NCBI GenBank assembly: GCA_947624175.1
Contig: CANQJD010000004.1
Location: 1-49,815, forward strand
Reading direction: 5' to 3'
Origin: an uncultured Bacilli bacterium
Lineage (GTDB): Bacteria; Bacillota_I; Bacilli_A; RF39; UBA660
Length of the DNA: 49,815 bases
The position numbers and the translations under genes are program-made. Positions 7,843 to 16,996 of this stretch are shown piece by piece; position 1 is the first letter of the stretch, and each line of letters opens with the position of its first letter. A model generated the notes under the pieces. It was not told where the DNA came from, made no database searches, and was given only the letters and a program-made list of their open reading frames with translations.

Positions 7843-9531
7843 CTATAATTTTTTAAATATTTTTTTATAATCATCATTTTTTATTAATTCTTGATGAGTA
7901 CCATTTGCAATTATTTTATTAGAATCAAGCATGATTATTTGGTCTACATCAGGGTTTTCAATTATACTTTTATTTTTAGTTATAACAACAATGGTATTAT
8001 CTTCTTTCATATCAATTAAAGTTTCTAAAACTTTAATTGATATATCATGACTTAAATAATCAAAAGTTTCATCAAATAACATAATTTTAGTTCTTTTTAA
8101 TAAAACTCGAATAATAGCTAAAACATATTTAACATCACCATTTATATTCATAGCATCAGTTTGTAAAATCGTATCATATCCGGAATCTAAAGCCATAATA
8201 TAATCATGAATCATGAATTCTTTACATAAATAAACAACATTTTCAAAGTTAGAATCAAAGATACTTAAATTATCTCTAATACTTATATTAAAGAAAGTCG
8301 GATTTTTCCTGACACAGCTTACAATATTACCTATTTGTTTAGTATCATAATTTAAAATACTTACTTTATCAATTAAAACACTACCTTCGTGTTGTCTATT
8401 GTATCTTAATAATAAATCAAATATACCTGTTTTACCACTTCCTGATACTCCGGTTATAACTGTAAAGGTATTAGGTTTGATATGTAAACTAACATTATTT
8501 AAAATTGGGTCTTTTCTATTACCATATAAAACTTTATTAAATTCAATTTCTCCAAGGATTTGATTATTAGTTGCTTCTCCATAATTACTACTTGCATATT
8601 GGAATAACTTATGAATTCTGAGTCTTGCTACTTTAACATTAATATTACTTTCAAAAAGAGTAATAATTGATGTAAATAAAGCACTTAATTTAGCATAATA
8701 GTTGTAAATAATGGTTAAAACCCCAATTGTTACTTGACCATCAACTATTAATTTAATTCCAATCATTAAACAAATAAACTGAAAGATATCAACTAAACCA
8801 AGAGATACTTGTTTAACATTATATTTATCAATATTTAATTTATCATTCCATTTTAAATAATCACTTACGGTATTCATGGTTCTATCATGAGCAACATTAA
8901 AGATATTAAAACCTTTTATTTCTTTAACTGATAAAAGTAATTCTTGAAATAAACTAATTCTCTTATCATGTCTATTTTTTCTTTCTTTATTCGTTTTAGC
9001 AATTCTTGGATTATAAAAAATTAGAATAAATAATACTACTAAACAAACAAATAAAGTTAAATAACCAAGCATTACATTAACGGTAAAGAAATAAATAACA
9101 ATATAAATAGATTCCATGATTTCAACAGTTCTAATAACCATTGTTGCATAGTAATCACTTAAAGTTTCAAAATCTTCACTCATAATATTACTATATTCTG
9201 ATAAGCTAAACCGAGATAAGCTATATAAAGAATTATTACAAGTTTTAGATAAACCTAATTCCATATAACTTTTATATAAATTAGAATATAGTTTATAATA
9301 AGTAATTTGATTAACAATCTCTGAAATACGATAAAGAAAAGTAAAAACAAAGAACATGATAATCATATGATAAGCAGCATTAAAATTACCTCTCGTTATT
9401 TCATCAATTCCATAACTATAATAAATTGGAATAGCTAAAAGAAAGGCCCTTAGGGCCAAACTACATATAAATTTAATTATAAAATACTTTTTATTTTTTA
9501 ATAAGATACTTCTGTTTTCATCCTTTGTCAA
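7843..9531 (-). CDS. ABC exporter-like protein with degenerate ATPase motifs
   Basis: A 562-residue half-transporter: six membrane segments (about 20-290) followed by a nucleotide-binding domain. Walker A GVSGSGKT (361-368) and Walker B IMLFDET (483-489) are intact. The signature LSGGQ is replaced by INGDV (463-467), the Q-loop glutamine by Lys409, and the H-loop histidine by Lys519. It may bind ATP but probably cannot hydrolyse it normally; it could be the degenerate half of a heterodimer or have a non-transport role. Start is TTG behind AGGGGG, since the next in-frame ATG is about 55 codons in. It is last of the operon ftsY-ylxM-HerA-ABC, 14 bases after the HerA-like gene. Confidence 0.85.
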   Translation of the reverse strand: MTKDENRSILLKNKKYFIIKFICSLALRAFLLAIPIYYSYGIDEITRGNFNAAYHMIIMFFVFTFLYRISEIVNQITYYKLYSNLYKSYMELGLSKTCNNSLYSLSRFSLSEYSNIMSEDFETLSDYYATMVIRTVEIMESIYIVIYFFTVNVMLGYLTLFVCLVVLFILIFYNPRIAKTNKERKNRHDKRISLFQELLLSVKEIKGFNIFNVAHDRTMNTVSDYLKWNDKLNIDKYNVKQVSLGLVDIFQFICLMIGIKLIVDGQVTIGVLTIIYNYYAKLSALFTSIITLFESNINVKVARLRIHKLFQYASSNYGEATNNQILGEIEFNKVLYGNRKDPILNNVSLHIKPNTFTVITGVSGSGKTGIFDLLLRYNRQHEGSVLIDKVSILNYDTKQIGNIVSCVRKNPTFFNISIRDNLSIFDSNFENVVYLCKEFMIHDYIMALDSGYDTILQTDAMNINGDVKYVLAIIRVLLKRTKIMLFDETFDYLSHDISIKVLETLIDMKEDNTIVVITKNKSIIENPDVDQIIMLDSNKIIANGTHQELIKNDDYKKIFKKL

Positions 9532-9545
9532 ATTAACCCCCTATT

Positions 9546-11300
9546 CTATTGCTGGCTTACAGTCCAAGTCTTTAAAACATCACAGTTAGCACTGGCAGGA
9601 ACTGGATTTGGAGCATTAACTTTTAGAATTAAAGGAACTTTAAAGGCTGCTCCAAAACATAGACAATAACCTGGTTGTAAAGCTTTTTGTTTTTCAACTA
9701 TTTCTTCCGTGATATTTGGAACCATTTTAGCAATATATTCAATATCTCGTGGGTGAGTTGTTTTAAAGATTAAGAAGTTAGCACATTGAGACATAACAGT
9801 TTCTGAAAGTTCAACTGGTCTTTGAGAAATAAGCGTTAACAAAATTCCATATTTTCTTCCTTCTTTAGCAATTCGATCAAAGATATTATAACCAAGTAAA
9901 TCAATATCTTCTCCACTCTTAATATAACGATGCGCTTCTTCTACTACTAAATTAAATGGAACTGAGGCTCTATTTTGTAAACCTTTGGTATATTCAAATA
10001 TAATTCTTGAAAATATCTTAACAATAACTTTCGCGATACTATCATCAATATCTTCTAAATTAATATTTAATAATTGATACTTTTGACCATTTTGAATAAC
10101 TAAACTTGATAAATATTCTTCAACACCAATAAAGTTAGGATAATCAAAGAATTTTTTAACCTCACTTATTATTAAACTATGAAGTTTTACTTTAACAGCA
10201 ATTGCTTCTCCATAAGTTGCTTCATTATCTAACCAGTTTTCACTTATAAGCGTAAAGTTTAAAGCTTTCTCTAAATCTTCTAAAGTATATTTATTATAAC
10301 TTGTTGGTTCATAATTATCTAAAGTAGGATCAACAAAAGATGCAATATATTGAGATACTAAAATACTTTCTGTAAAATTACCTTGACTATCAACATTAAA
10401 ACATTCTCTAAATTTTCTAGTATAACCAGCCCCTTGTACCACTGCTTCCATATTAAATTCGTTAGTTGTACAAGTATTAAAGATAGCAAAGATATCATTT
10501 CTCTTGGTTCCTGGCATTTTATTAGAATAGAATATTTGTAACATAGCTTTAGCTATAATATGATTTTTATATTTATAACTCGTTTCATCATCTAAAGAAA
10601 AGATTTTTGTTAGTTTAAGCATTCTTTCAAGTAAAGTTAATTGACTAACTTTTTCAAGTTTTAAAAGAAGAGCTAAATCATCTATATTTAAAAGCCATAC
10701 TGGAATTGCTAATTTTTCATAATTATTATAATTACTCGTTGTAATAACTTTAAAATGATAATTAGGATTTATTTGATTCATGTTATTAAAAGCATTGATA
10801 TATTCACCATTATTATCAAATAATACAACCGTTGCTTTATAAGGATAAAAATTAGGTGTTTGAAAGACTGATTGTAAAAGTCTTGTAGTTCCATAACTTT
10901 TACCACTACCAGAGTTACCTAATATTGTTAAGTGATTACTAAATAAACTATTAATACTCATATAAACTGGTTTATTATCATAGAAAGGACTTACCCCAAT
11001 AGACATATTACCATATTCATTAGTTCCCGTTATCATTAGAATTTCATTCTCTTCTAGAAATCTAATCTTTGAAGTTAAACTAGGTTTACTAATAATACCA
11101 CCTTGGAATCTTCCATCAATTATTTCTCCTATAAATCTCGTTTCAACTATATCATCATGAACATATTCAACTTCTGAAACAACTTGTCTATTTGCTTCAT
11201 CAACAAAAACTAAATGTTGATTAATCAAATTAGTCTTAATCTCCCCATTAACTTTTACATGAGCCCCATGGTCACTTATGTAAACAATCTTATCAAACAT
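9546..11300 (-). CDS. HerA/DUF87-type ATPase
   Basis: A 584-residue FtsK/HerA-superfamily ATPase. Residues 1-110 look like a beta-rich HAS-barrel domain. Walker A GNSGSGKS is at 128-135, a Walker B-like VVEEAHRY block lies near 450, and a late LTLISQRP block matches the arginine-finger/sensor region of HerA. Such ATPases form hexamers that translocate DNA. In archaea the partner is NurA nuclease, but no NurA, Sir2 or DUF4297 partner gene is adjacent here. AAGGAGGAA precedes the ATG. It sits between ylxM and the degenerate ABC gene in a tight operon, so its substrate is unclear; membrane- or secretion-linked work is as plausible as DNA repair. Confidence 0.85.
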   Translation of the reverse strand: MFDKIVYISDHGAHVKVNGEIKTNLINQHLVFVDEANRQVVSEVEYVHDDIVETRFIGEIIDGRFQGGIISKPSLTSKIRFLEENEILMITGTNEYGNMSIGVSPFYDNKPVYMSINSLFSNHLTILGNSGSGKSYGTTRLLQSVFQTPNFYPYKATVVLFDNNGEYINAFNNMNQINPNYHFKVITTSNYNNYEKLAIPVWLLNIDDLALLLKLEKVSQLTLLERMLKLTKIFSLDDETSYKYKNHIIAKAMLQIFYSNKMPGTKRNDIFAIFNTCTTNEFNMEAVVQGAGYTRKFRECFNVDSQGNFTESILVSQYIASFVDPTLDNYEPTSYNKYTLEDLEKALNFTLISENWLDNEATYGEAIAVKVKLHSLIISEVKKFFDYPNFIGVEEYLSSLVIQNGQKYQLLNINLEDIDDSIAKVIVKIFSRIIFEYTKGLQNRASVPFNLVVEEAHRYIKSGEDIDLLGYNIFDRIAKEGRKYGILLTLISQRPVELSETVMSQCANFLIFKTTHPRDIEYIAKMVPNITEEIVEKQKALQPGYCLCFGAAFKVPLILKVNAPNPVPASANCDVLKTWTVSQQ

Positions 11301-11324
11301 AAAAAAATTCCTCCTTATTCTTTT

Positions 11325-11624
11325 TTATAATAGATTTTCAAGTTCTGATTTTATATTCTTATCTTCTATCTTTTTTATTATACCATTAATTTTTTCTTTT
11401 TTGTAGTATAATTTTAATTTTTCTTCATAATCTAATAATTTTTCTTCAATTATTTTTAATTGTTTAAAAGCAGCATTTCTACTTATTTGATATTTTTCAG
11501 ATATTTCTCCAAAGGATAAATTATTAAAATAGTATTCTTTAAAATATTGTTGTTGTTTATCAGTTAATAAACTTCCATATAAATCATATAAATTATTTAA
11601 ATAAAGTAATTTCTCAATATCCAT
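11325..11624 (-). CDS. ylxM: YlxM-family helix-turn-helix protein (SRP-associated)
   Basis: A 99-residue protein with a sigma-region-4-like helix-turn-helix (LSFGEISEKYQISRNAAFKQ, about 36-55), the hallmark of YlxM/UPF0122. In Bacillota ylxM usually precedes ffh, and YlxM acts with the signal recognition particle (it modulates SRP GTPase activity in Streptococcus). Here it follows ftsY with one base between the genes, so the SRP receptor rather than ffh is its partner in the operon. The ribosome site AAGGAT lies within the last ftsY codons, which implies coupling. Length is normal for the family. Confidence 0.88.
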   Translation of the reverse strand: MDIEKLLYLNNLYDLYGSLLTDKQQQYFKEYYFNNLSFGEISEKYQISRNAAFKQLKIIEEKLLDYEEKLKLYYKKEKINGIIKKIEDKNIKSELENLL

Positions 11625-11625
11625 A

Positions 11626-12600
11626 TTACATCATATCCTTAAATAAACCATAGATATATTTTTCAATATCAAAACTTCTTAAATCATCAATCTTTTCACC
11701 TAAACCAATATATTTAACAGGTATTCCAAGTTCTTCTTTTATTGCAAGAACTATTCCTCCTTTAGCTGTTCCATCAAGTTTCGTTAATACAATTCCTGTG
11801 ATATCTGTAATTTCTTTAAAGTTTTTAGCTTGACTAATTCCATTTTGACCAGTTGTTGCATCAATTACTAATAAAGTCTCTTGAGGAGCACCATCTATTA
11901 AACTATTGATTACTTTATTCATCTTTTCTAACTCTTTCATAAGATTAACTTTATTTTGAAGTCGACCTGCTGTATCTACTAATATAACATCAATGTTCTC
12001 TTCTTTAGCTTTCTTGACCCCATCATAGATAACACTTGAAGGATCACTTCCTTCTTTCCCTTTTACAAAACTACATCCGACTCTCTTACTCCATTCTTCT
12101 AGTTGTTCGATAGCTCCAGCCCTAAAAGTATCCCCTGCAACCATCATTACACTTTTACCTTCTTGTTTTAATTTACTAGCAAGTTTACCAATCGTGGTGG
12201 TTTTCCCTACTCCATTTACACCCACAAATAAAATAACCGTTGGACCATCAGGATTATAATTAATCTTATTAGTTAAAATAGCATTATCAACATAAATAAT
12301 AAATAACTCATCAACAATTACTTCTTGTAAATAATTTAAATCCGTAATGTTCTCAGTTTTAACCCGTTTCTTTAATCTTTCAATAAATGATAAAACGGTA
12401 TTAACCCCAATATCAGCCATGATTAAAATATCTTCTAATTCATCAAAATATTCATCCGTTATTTTCTTGGTTTTACTATTTAAAACTTTTAACTTATTAA
12501 CAAAATTCTCTCTAGTTTTACTTAACCCCTCATCATATAATTTAACTTCTTCACTTTCTTCTTTTTTAAATACATTTTTAATTTTACTAAATATTCCCAT
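11626..12600 (-). CDS. ftsY: signal recognition particle receptor FtsY
   Basis: A 324-residue SRP GTPase that docks SRP-ribosome complexes at the membrane. An N-terminal helical bundle (NFVNKLKVLNSKTKKITDEY) precedes the G domain with GVNGVGKTT, DTFRAGAIEQL, DTAGRLQNK, TKLDGTAKGG and the final GLGEKIDDL blocks. The acidic A-domain found in E. coli is absent, as is usual in Bacillota. An ATG 15 bases upstream (12615) lies at the likely transcription start; the ATG at 12600 has GGAGGA before it and gives the usual MGIFSKIKN start. First gene of the ftsY-ylxM-HerA-ABC operon. Confidence 0.96.
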   Translation of the reverse strand: MGIFSKIKNVFKKEESEEVKLYDEGLSKTRENFVNKLKVLNSKTKKITDEYFDELEDILIMADIGVNTVLSFIERLKKRVKTENITDLNYLQEVIVDELFIIYVDNAILTNKINYNPDGPTVILFVGVNGVGKTTTIGKLASKLKQEGKSVMMVAGDTFRAGAIEQLEEWSKRVGCSFVKGKEGSDPSSVIYDGVKKAKEENIDVILVDTAGRLQNKVNLMKELEKMNKVINSLIDGAPQETLLVIDATTGQNGISQAKNFKEITDITGIVLTKLDGTAKGGIVLAIKEELGIPVKYIGLGEKIDDLRSFDIEKYIYGLFKDMM

Positions 12601-12619
12601 ACATCCTCCATGCATAAAA

Positions 12620-12648
12620 ATTATACCATTTTAAAAATAATAAGTAAA
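12620..12648 (-). promoter_or_regulatory. promoter of the ftsY operon
   Basis: TTTACT (12643-12648), 17-base spacer, TATAAT (12620-12625) on the minus strand. It puts the transcript start near 12613, which argues against the ATG at 12615. Confidence 0.75.
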
Positions 12649-12725
12649 TCTCTAAATTACTTTTATTTTAAATTCATAAATTTAACTTTATTTTTACATT
12701 TTTAAGATAATTTATCTCCCAACTA

Positions 12726-12753
12726 TTGCATTTTTCTAAATATATGTTAAAAT
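12726..12753 (+). promoter_or_regulatory. promoter of rloA-rloB
   Basis: TTGCAT (12726-12731), 16-base spacer, TAAAAT (12748-12753), 26 bases before the rloA start. Divergent from the ftsY promoter about 80 bases away. Confidence 0.6.
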
Positions 12754-12778
12754 ATTAACCAAAGAAAGGTTGATGACT

Positions 12779-13987
12779 ATGTTATTACAATTTAAATTTC
12801 AAAATCATAAATGTTTTTATGATAAAACTATTTTAGATTTAACTGCAACCCTTGAAAAACGACATATTGAAGAAATAATTGATATTAATGGTAATAAAAT
12901 CTTACCAGTTATTGCTATTCATGGTGCTAATGCATCAGGCAAAAGTAGTGTCCTTGATGCTTTATACTTTATGTGTAAAACAATTAAAACTTCAAATTAT
13001 ATAGATATAAATAATCAATTAGTAACTTCTCCTTTTGCATTTAGTAATAAGAAATTTTTAGAAAATAGTGAGTATGAAATTTCTTTTGTTTTAAATAATT
13101 ATGAATATCGTTATGGATTTTCAATTAATAAAGAAGAAATTGAAGAAGAATGGCTTTATAAAAAGAAATTTACGAATAATAAACGTTCTATTCAAAAAGT
13201 TATTTTTGAAAGAAATCATAATCAAGTTAATTTTTCTAAAAGTTATAATAACTATAAAAGAACTTGGAACTTATTTAAAAATGATATTAATTTTAAGAAA
13301 CTATTAATATTAAGTAACTTATCTATAAAAGAAGAACATGGTATTTTAAGAGATATTTATGATTTTATTAATAAATTTAATTTTCGAATTGAAAGTATTT
13401 TAGATAGAAACACTAGTATTGATATTTTAACTAAAAATAATACTTTATTTAATAAATTTCAAGAAATAATTAAAGAATTTGATCCTTGTTTATTAGGAAT
13501 TCAAATTGATGAAATATCAATAGATAATGAAAAGAGTTATAAAATAAGTGGTATTCATAAATCATTAGATAATAATAAAACTATATTATTACCATTACAT
13601 AAAGAATCAGATGGAACAATTAAAATATTTAATATCATGCCAACTATTTTAAAGAATTTAGAATTAGGTGGAGTTCTTTGTATTGATGAATTAGATGTTA
13701 AACTACATCCTTTATTATTTAAAAGAATTGTAAATATGTATAATGATAAAACTATTAATATTAATAATGCTCAATTAATCTTTACATCACATTCAACTTT
13801 TATGTTTAATAGTAAATCATTAAGAAGAGATGAAATTTATCTAGTTGAAAAAGATAAATTAGGTAAATCTCGATTGTATTCTTTATCAGAATTTAAAAAT
13901 TTAAGAATTGATGCTGATTATGAAAAGAAATATTTAACTGGACAATTTGGGGCTATTCCCTATAATGACGATGAGGAGGAAATGTAA
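12779..13987 (+). CDS. RloA/AbiLi-like AAA15 ATPase
   Basis: A 402-residue ABC/SMC-like ATPase of the AAA15/RloA class. It begins MLLQFKFQNHKCF, the usual N-terminal FxNFxS-type strand, with Walker A GANASGKSS (49-57) and a Walker B-like GVLCIDELDVKLHP followed by the IFTSHS switch block. Such proteins act with a TOPRIM/RloB partner; the pair is the composition of the AbiL abortive-infection system and of the rlo genes found in restriction loci. TTG and ATG codons at 12770 and 12773 are too near GAAAGG, so the ATG at 12779, nine bases after it, is chosen. Two bases separate its stop from rloB. Confidence 0.85.
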   Translation: MLLQFKFQNHKCFYDKTILDLTATLEKRHIEEIIDINGNKILPVIAIHGANASGKSSVLDALYFMCKTIKTSNYIDINNQLVTSPFAFSNKKFLENSEYEISFVLNNYEYRYGFSINKEEIEEEWLYKKKFTNNKRSIQKVIFERNHNQVNFSKSYNNYKRTWNLFKNDINFKKLLILSNLSIKEEHGILRDIYDFINKFNFRIESILDRNTSIDILTKNNTLFNKFQEIIKEFDPCLLGIQIDEISIDNEKSYKISGIHKSLDNNKTILLPLHKESDGTIKIFNIMPTILKNLELGGVLCIDELDVKLHPLLFKRIVNMYNDKTININNAQLIFTSHSTFMFNSKSLRRDEIYLVEKDKLGKSRLYSLSEFKNLRIDADYEKKYLTGQFGAIPYNDDEEEM

Positions 13988-13989
13988 CA

Positions 13990-14682
13990 ATGGGTAGTGA
14001 CAATTTATTTAAAAGAAGACAAGATGAAAGAAAAAATCGCAAAGAAAATATTAGGAAATTAAAATCAAGTAACTGGTTAGTAGTTTGTGAAGGTACTAAA
14101 ACTGAACCTAATTACTTTAAGGGAGCAATTCAACATATAAACAAAAATATTGCCGATAAATATAAATTAAAAGTTAAAATTATCGGAATGGGTATGAATA
14201 CAACCTCTTTAGTTAAAGAAGTTGAAAGATTACAAAACACTATTGATAAGTATCAAAATTCTATTATTCCTTATGGAAAAATCTTTGTTGTTTTTGATAA
14301 AGATAGTTTTAGTGATAAAGAATTTGATGAAGCTATTAATATGTGTTTAAGAAATAATTATATTCCTTTATGGTCAAATCAAGCAATTGAATATTGGTTT
14401 TTATTACATTTTAATTATGTAGATGTTGGAATGAATAGAAAAATGTATGCTGAAAAAATAAATGAATATTTTAATAAAGCAGGCCTAGATTATAAATATC
14501 AAAAAAATGATGAAAATATTTATTTCAAACTTATTAAATATGGTTCTTTAGATAATGCTCGAAAATATGCTAAAAAAATTCATGATAATTATCTAAATAT
14601 TGCACCTTCTAAATCTGAAAGTTGCACTATTGTTTATTACTTTTTTGATGAAATAGATAAAAGGTTGTGTGAATTAGTCTAA
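13990..14682 (+). CDS. RloB/AbiLii-like TOPRIM-type protein
   Basis: A 230-residue RloB-family protein. VVCEGTKTEPNYF (about 32-44) carries the conserved glutamate and the EPNYF signature, and FVVFDKDSF supplies the paired aspartates expected of a TOPRIM-like metal site. A basic N-terminus (KRRQDERKNRKENIRK) may touch nucleic acid. GAGGAGG lies at the end of rloA and the ATG follows two bases after the rloA stop, so the pair is one operon. By analogy with AbiL and OLD-type systems I infer a nuclease effector controlled by the ATPase. No restriction-modification genes are near. The stop overlaps a convergent membrane-protein gene by four bases. Confidence 0.85.
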   Translation: MGSDNLFKRRQDERKNRKENIRKLKSSNWLVVCEGTKTEPNYFKGAIQHINKNIADKYKLKVKIIGMGMNTTSLVKEVERLQNTIDKYQNSIIPYGKIFVVFDKDSFSDKEFDEAINMCLRNNYIPLWSNQAIEYWFLLHFNYVDVGMNRKMYAEKINEYFNKAGLDYKYQKNDENIYFKLIKYGSLDNARKYAKKIHDNYLNIAPSKSESCTIVYYFFDEIDKRLCELV

Positions 14683-14999
14683 TCTTCTACTATTTTATCG
14701 TATAAAGTATATAAATATTGGACAGTATTTTCTAAAAAGAAATAATGTTTAACATAAAAGAATAAAAATATTAAACAAATAAAACAAGGTATTAAAAAAT
14801 AAGGTAAAATTACACTTAAAAAGATAAAAAGAATAGCAAATATTGCATAAAATAAAGTAACTAAAAGATGAATTAATCTTTCATGTTGAAAATTTCTAAT
14901 TTTAAAATTAATTAGTTCTATTTCTTTAGATGTAAACTTATGATTATCATTAATTTTAGATTCTAATTCTTTTTTAAATTCATTAAGATATTTTTTCAT
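14679..14999 (-). CDS. small membrane protein, unknown function
   Basis: A 106-residue protein I cannot place in a family. A polar, lysine- and glutamate-rich N-terminus (1-38) is followed by two long hydrophobic helices (about 43-64 and 66-87) and a short tail. AAGGTG precedes the ATG, and a well-formed promoter (15017-15045) drives it alone. It is convergent with rloB: the two stop codons overlap, so transcription of one may interfere with the other. Membrane proteins beside defence operons are sometimes effectors, but nothing here beyond position supports that. Confidence 0.6.
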   Translation of the reverse strand: MKKYLNEFKKELESKINDNHKFTSKEIELINFKIRNFQHERLIHLLVTLFYAIFAILFIFLSVILPYFLIPCFICLIFLFFYVKHYFFLENTVQYLYTLYDKIVED

Positions 15000-15016
15000 A
15001 TCATCACCTTAAAGAC

Positions 15017-15045
15017 AAGATAACATTTTTAAAATATTAAGTCAA
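15017..15045 (-). promoter_or_regulatory. promoter of the 106-aa membrane protein
   Basis: TTGACT (15040-15045), 17-base spacer, TATCTT (15017-15022) on the minus strand. Its -35 is eight bases from the -35 of the divergent promoter. Confidence 0.65.
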
Positions 15046-15053
15046 GATTATTG

Positions 15054-15082
15054 TTTACATTTTAAGTAATAAGTGCTATAAT
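15054..15082 (+). promoter_or_regulatory. promoter of the surface-protein operon
   Basis: TTTACA (15054-15059), 17-base spacer, TATAAT (15077-15082), then GAGGTGG before the ATG at 15115. Arranged back to back with the minus-strand promoter. Confidence 0.75.
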
Positions 15083-15114
15083 TTTTTCGAAATTTACTGA
15101 TTGAGGTGGTTTAA

Positions 15115-16989
15115 ATGAGTAAACAAGGGAAAAAGAAAACTCCTAATAAGAGTTCAAAAAATAATCAAAAGAAAAAGACAAATACTAAGACTAATAATTC
15201 TAAAAAGAAAACTAGTAATGTAAAAGGAAATACAAATAAGAAAACTAGTAATGTAAAAGGAAATACAAATAAGAAAACTAATAATGTTTCTAAAACTTCA
15301 AATAAAGTTTCTAAAAATGCTACGAGAAAAGTCGAGAAAAAGGAAGAGACTGTTATTAAAGAAGAAGTTAAAAAAGAAGAAGTTAAAAAAGAAGATAAAG
15401 TTGATGTAAAGGAAGAAAAACCTAAAAAATCAAAGAAAAATATTATTCTTATTGTTTTAGGAATTATACTTTTCTTAATTTTATTATGTACTATTCTTTT
15501 CTTTATTCTTTTTGGTCTTAAAGAAAGTGTTACTTTAGAAGCTGGTATTAAAGAAATAAAGATAAGTGATTTTTATAAACATGATAAAGTTATCTATGAA
15601 ACAAAATTTATCACGGATGTAAAGAAAATTGATTTAAAGAAAGTTAGTAGTTATAATATAAAATTAAAAGTTGGAAAGAAAACGAAAACTATTAAATTAA
15701 AGATTGTTGATACGACAAAACCAAAAGTTAAATTTAAAGATTATTATGCTAATATTGATTATCAAATAAATCCTGAAGACTTTATAGAAAGTGTAAGTGA
15801 TGTTTCAGAAACTAAAGTAGAAGTTTTAAATAATATTGTAATAAATGGTTATAATGATTATAAAGTTAAAGTTCAAGTAAGTGATAAATATAATAATAAA
15901 GTAACTGAAACTAGAACTTTAAGAATTGCTATGTCAAGACAAGAAGTTATTAAAGAATTAGGAAGTCCTTTAACAAAAGAAGATATTTTATATAATGTAA
16001 AAGAGACTGGAGATTTTATAAATCAAGAAGAGATTGATAATATTAATAAAAATGGGGTTGGAGAATATGAAATTATAATAAATGCTAATAACTTAGAATT
16101 TAAAACGAAAATTATAGTTCAAGATACTACTCCTCCTAATATGGAACTTCAAAATGTTAAAATCTATGATGATCAAAAAGTAGAATCAAAAGATAAATTT
16201 ATTAAAAGTATAACTGATGCTTCTAATGAATTTGAAACAACTATGAAAACCGAGATTGATTATACAAAACTTGGTGACCAAGAAATTATAATTGAAGCTG
16301 TTGATAAATATGGAAATAAGATAGAAAAGAAAGCAACTTTATCAATTATTCAAGATAAAGTAGCTCCAACTTTTAAAGGTCTTTATAATATAACGGTTAA
16401 TAAATACACGAAAATTAATTATAATTCAGGAGTATCAGCTTATGATGAAAAGGATGGAAATGTAACATTTACCGTTGATACAAGTCGAGTTAATGTAAAT
16501 GCTTATGGAACTTATTATGCTACTTATACAGCTAAAGATAAAGCTGGAAATGTTAAAACAGCTAAAAGAAAAATCACCGTTAATCATGATGCAGCTGATA
16601 GAAATGCTAAGATTGATGCAGCTTTAAATAAATCTGGAAGAGGCTATGAACAAATAAGACAATATATTATGAACAATGTTCGTTATAGTAGTAATGGTGG
16701 TGGAAGTGATAAAGTTTGGTATGGCCTAACAAGTTTTCAAGGTAACTGTGTTGTTCATGCTTATCTATATCAAGCAATGTTACAAAGGGCTGGTTATAAT
16801 GCTAAAATTATTTATACAACTGATCAAACTCATTATTGGGTTTTAGTTAACATAAATGGTGTTTGGAGACATTCTGATGCAACTCCTACTGATAGACATC
16901 GAATGATAAGTGCAGCAACCGATGCTGAAAGACTTGAACATTTACAAGGTAGAGATTGGAACCATAACAACTGGCCAGCAGCTCTGTAG
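15115..16989 (+). CDS. membrane-anchored Ig-like protein with transglutaminase-like domain
   Basis: A 624-residue surface protein. Residues 1-105 are a basic lysine/asparagine/threonine-rich cytoplasmic stretch with an 11-residue repeat (KKTSNVKGNTN) encoded by a near-exact 33-base DNA repeat. A membrane helix follows (109-133), then several beta-sandwich segments resembling bacterial Ig/DUF5011 domains (VQDTTPPNMEL, IQDKVAPTF). The C-terminal ~110 residues form a transglutaminase-like fold with Cys (GNCVVHA), His (THYWV) and Asp (HSDATP) in the papain-like order. It probably cleaves or cross-links cell-wall or surface polymers. First gene of an apparent three-gene operon. Confidence 0.85.
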   Translation: MSKQGKKKTPNKSSKNNQKKKTNTKTNNSKKKTSNVKGNTNKKTSNVKGNTNKKTNNVSKTSNKVSKNATRKVEKKEETVIKEEVKKEEVKKEDKVDVKEEKPKKSKKNIILIVLGIILFLILLCTILFFILFGLKESVTLEAGIKEIKISDFYKHDKVIYETKFITDVKKIDLKKVSSYNIKLKVGKKTKTIKLKIVDTTKPKVKFKDYYANIDYQINPEDFIESVSDVSETKVEVLNNIVINGYNDYKVKVQVSDKYNNKVTETRTLRIAMSRQEVIKELGSPLTKEDILYNVKETGDFINQEEIDNINKNGVGEYEIIINANNLEFKTKIIVQDTTPPNMELQNVKIYDDQKVESKDKFIKSITDASNEFETTMKTEIDYTKLGDQEIIIEAVDKYGNKIEKKATLSIIQDKVAPTFKGLYNITVNKYTKINYNSGVSAYDEKDGNVTFTVDTSRVNVNAYGTYYATYTAKDKAGNVKTAKRKITVNHDAADRNAKIDAALNKSGRGYEQIRQYIMNNVRYSSNGGGSDKVWYGLTSFQGNCVVHAYLYQAMLQRAGYNAKIIYTTDQTHYWVLVNINGVWRHSDATPTDRHRMISAATDAERLEHLQGRDWNHNNWPAAL

Positions 16990-16996
16990 GTGAAAT

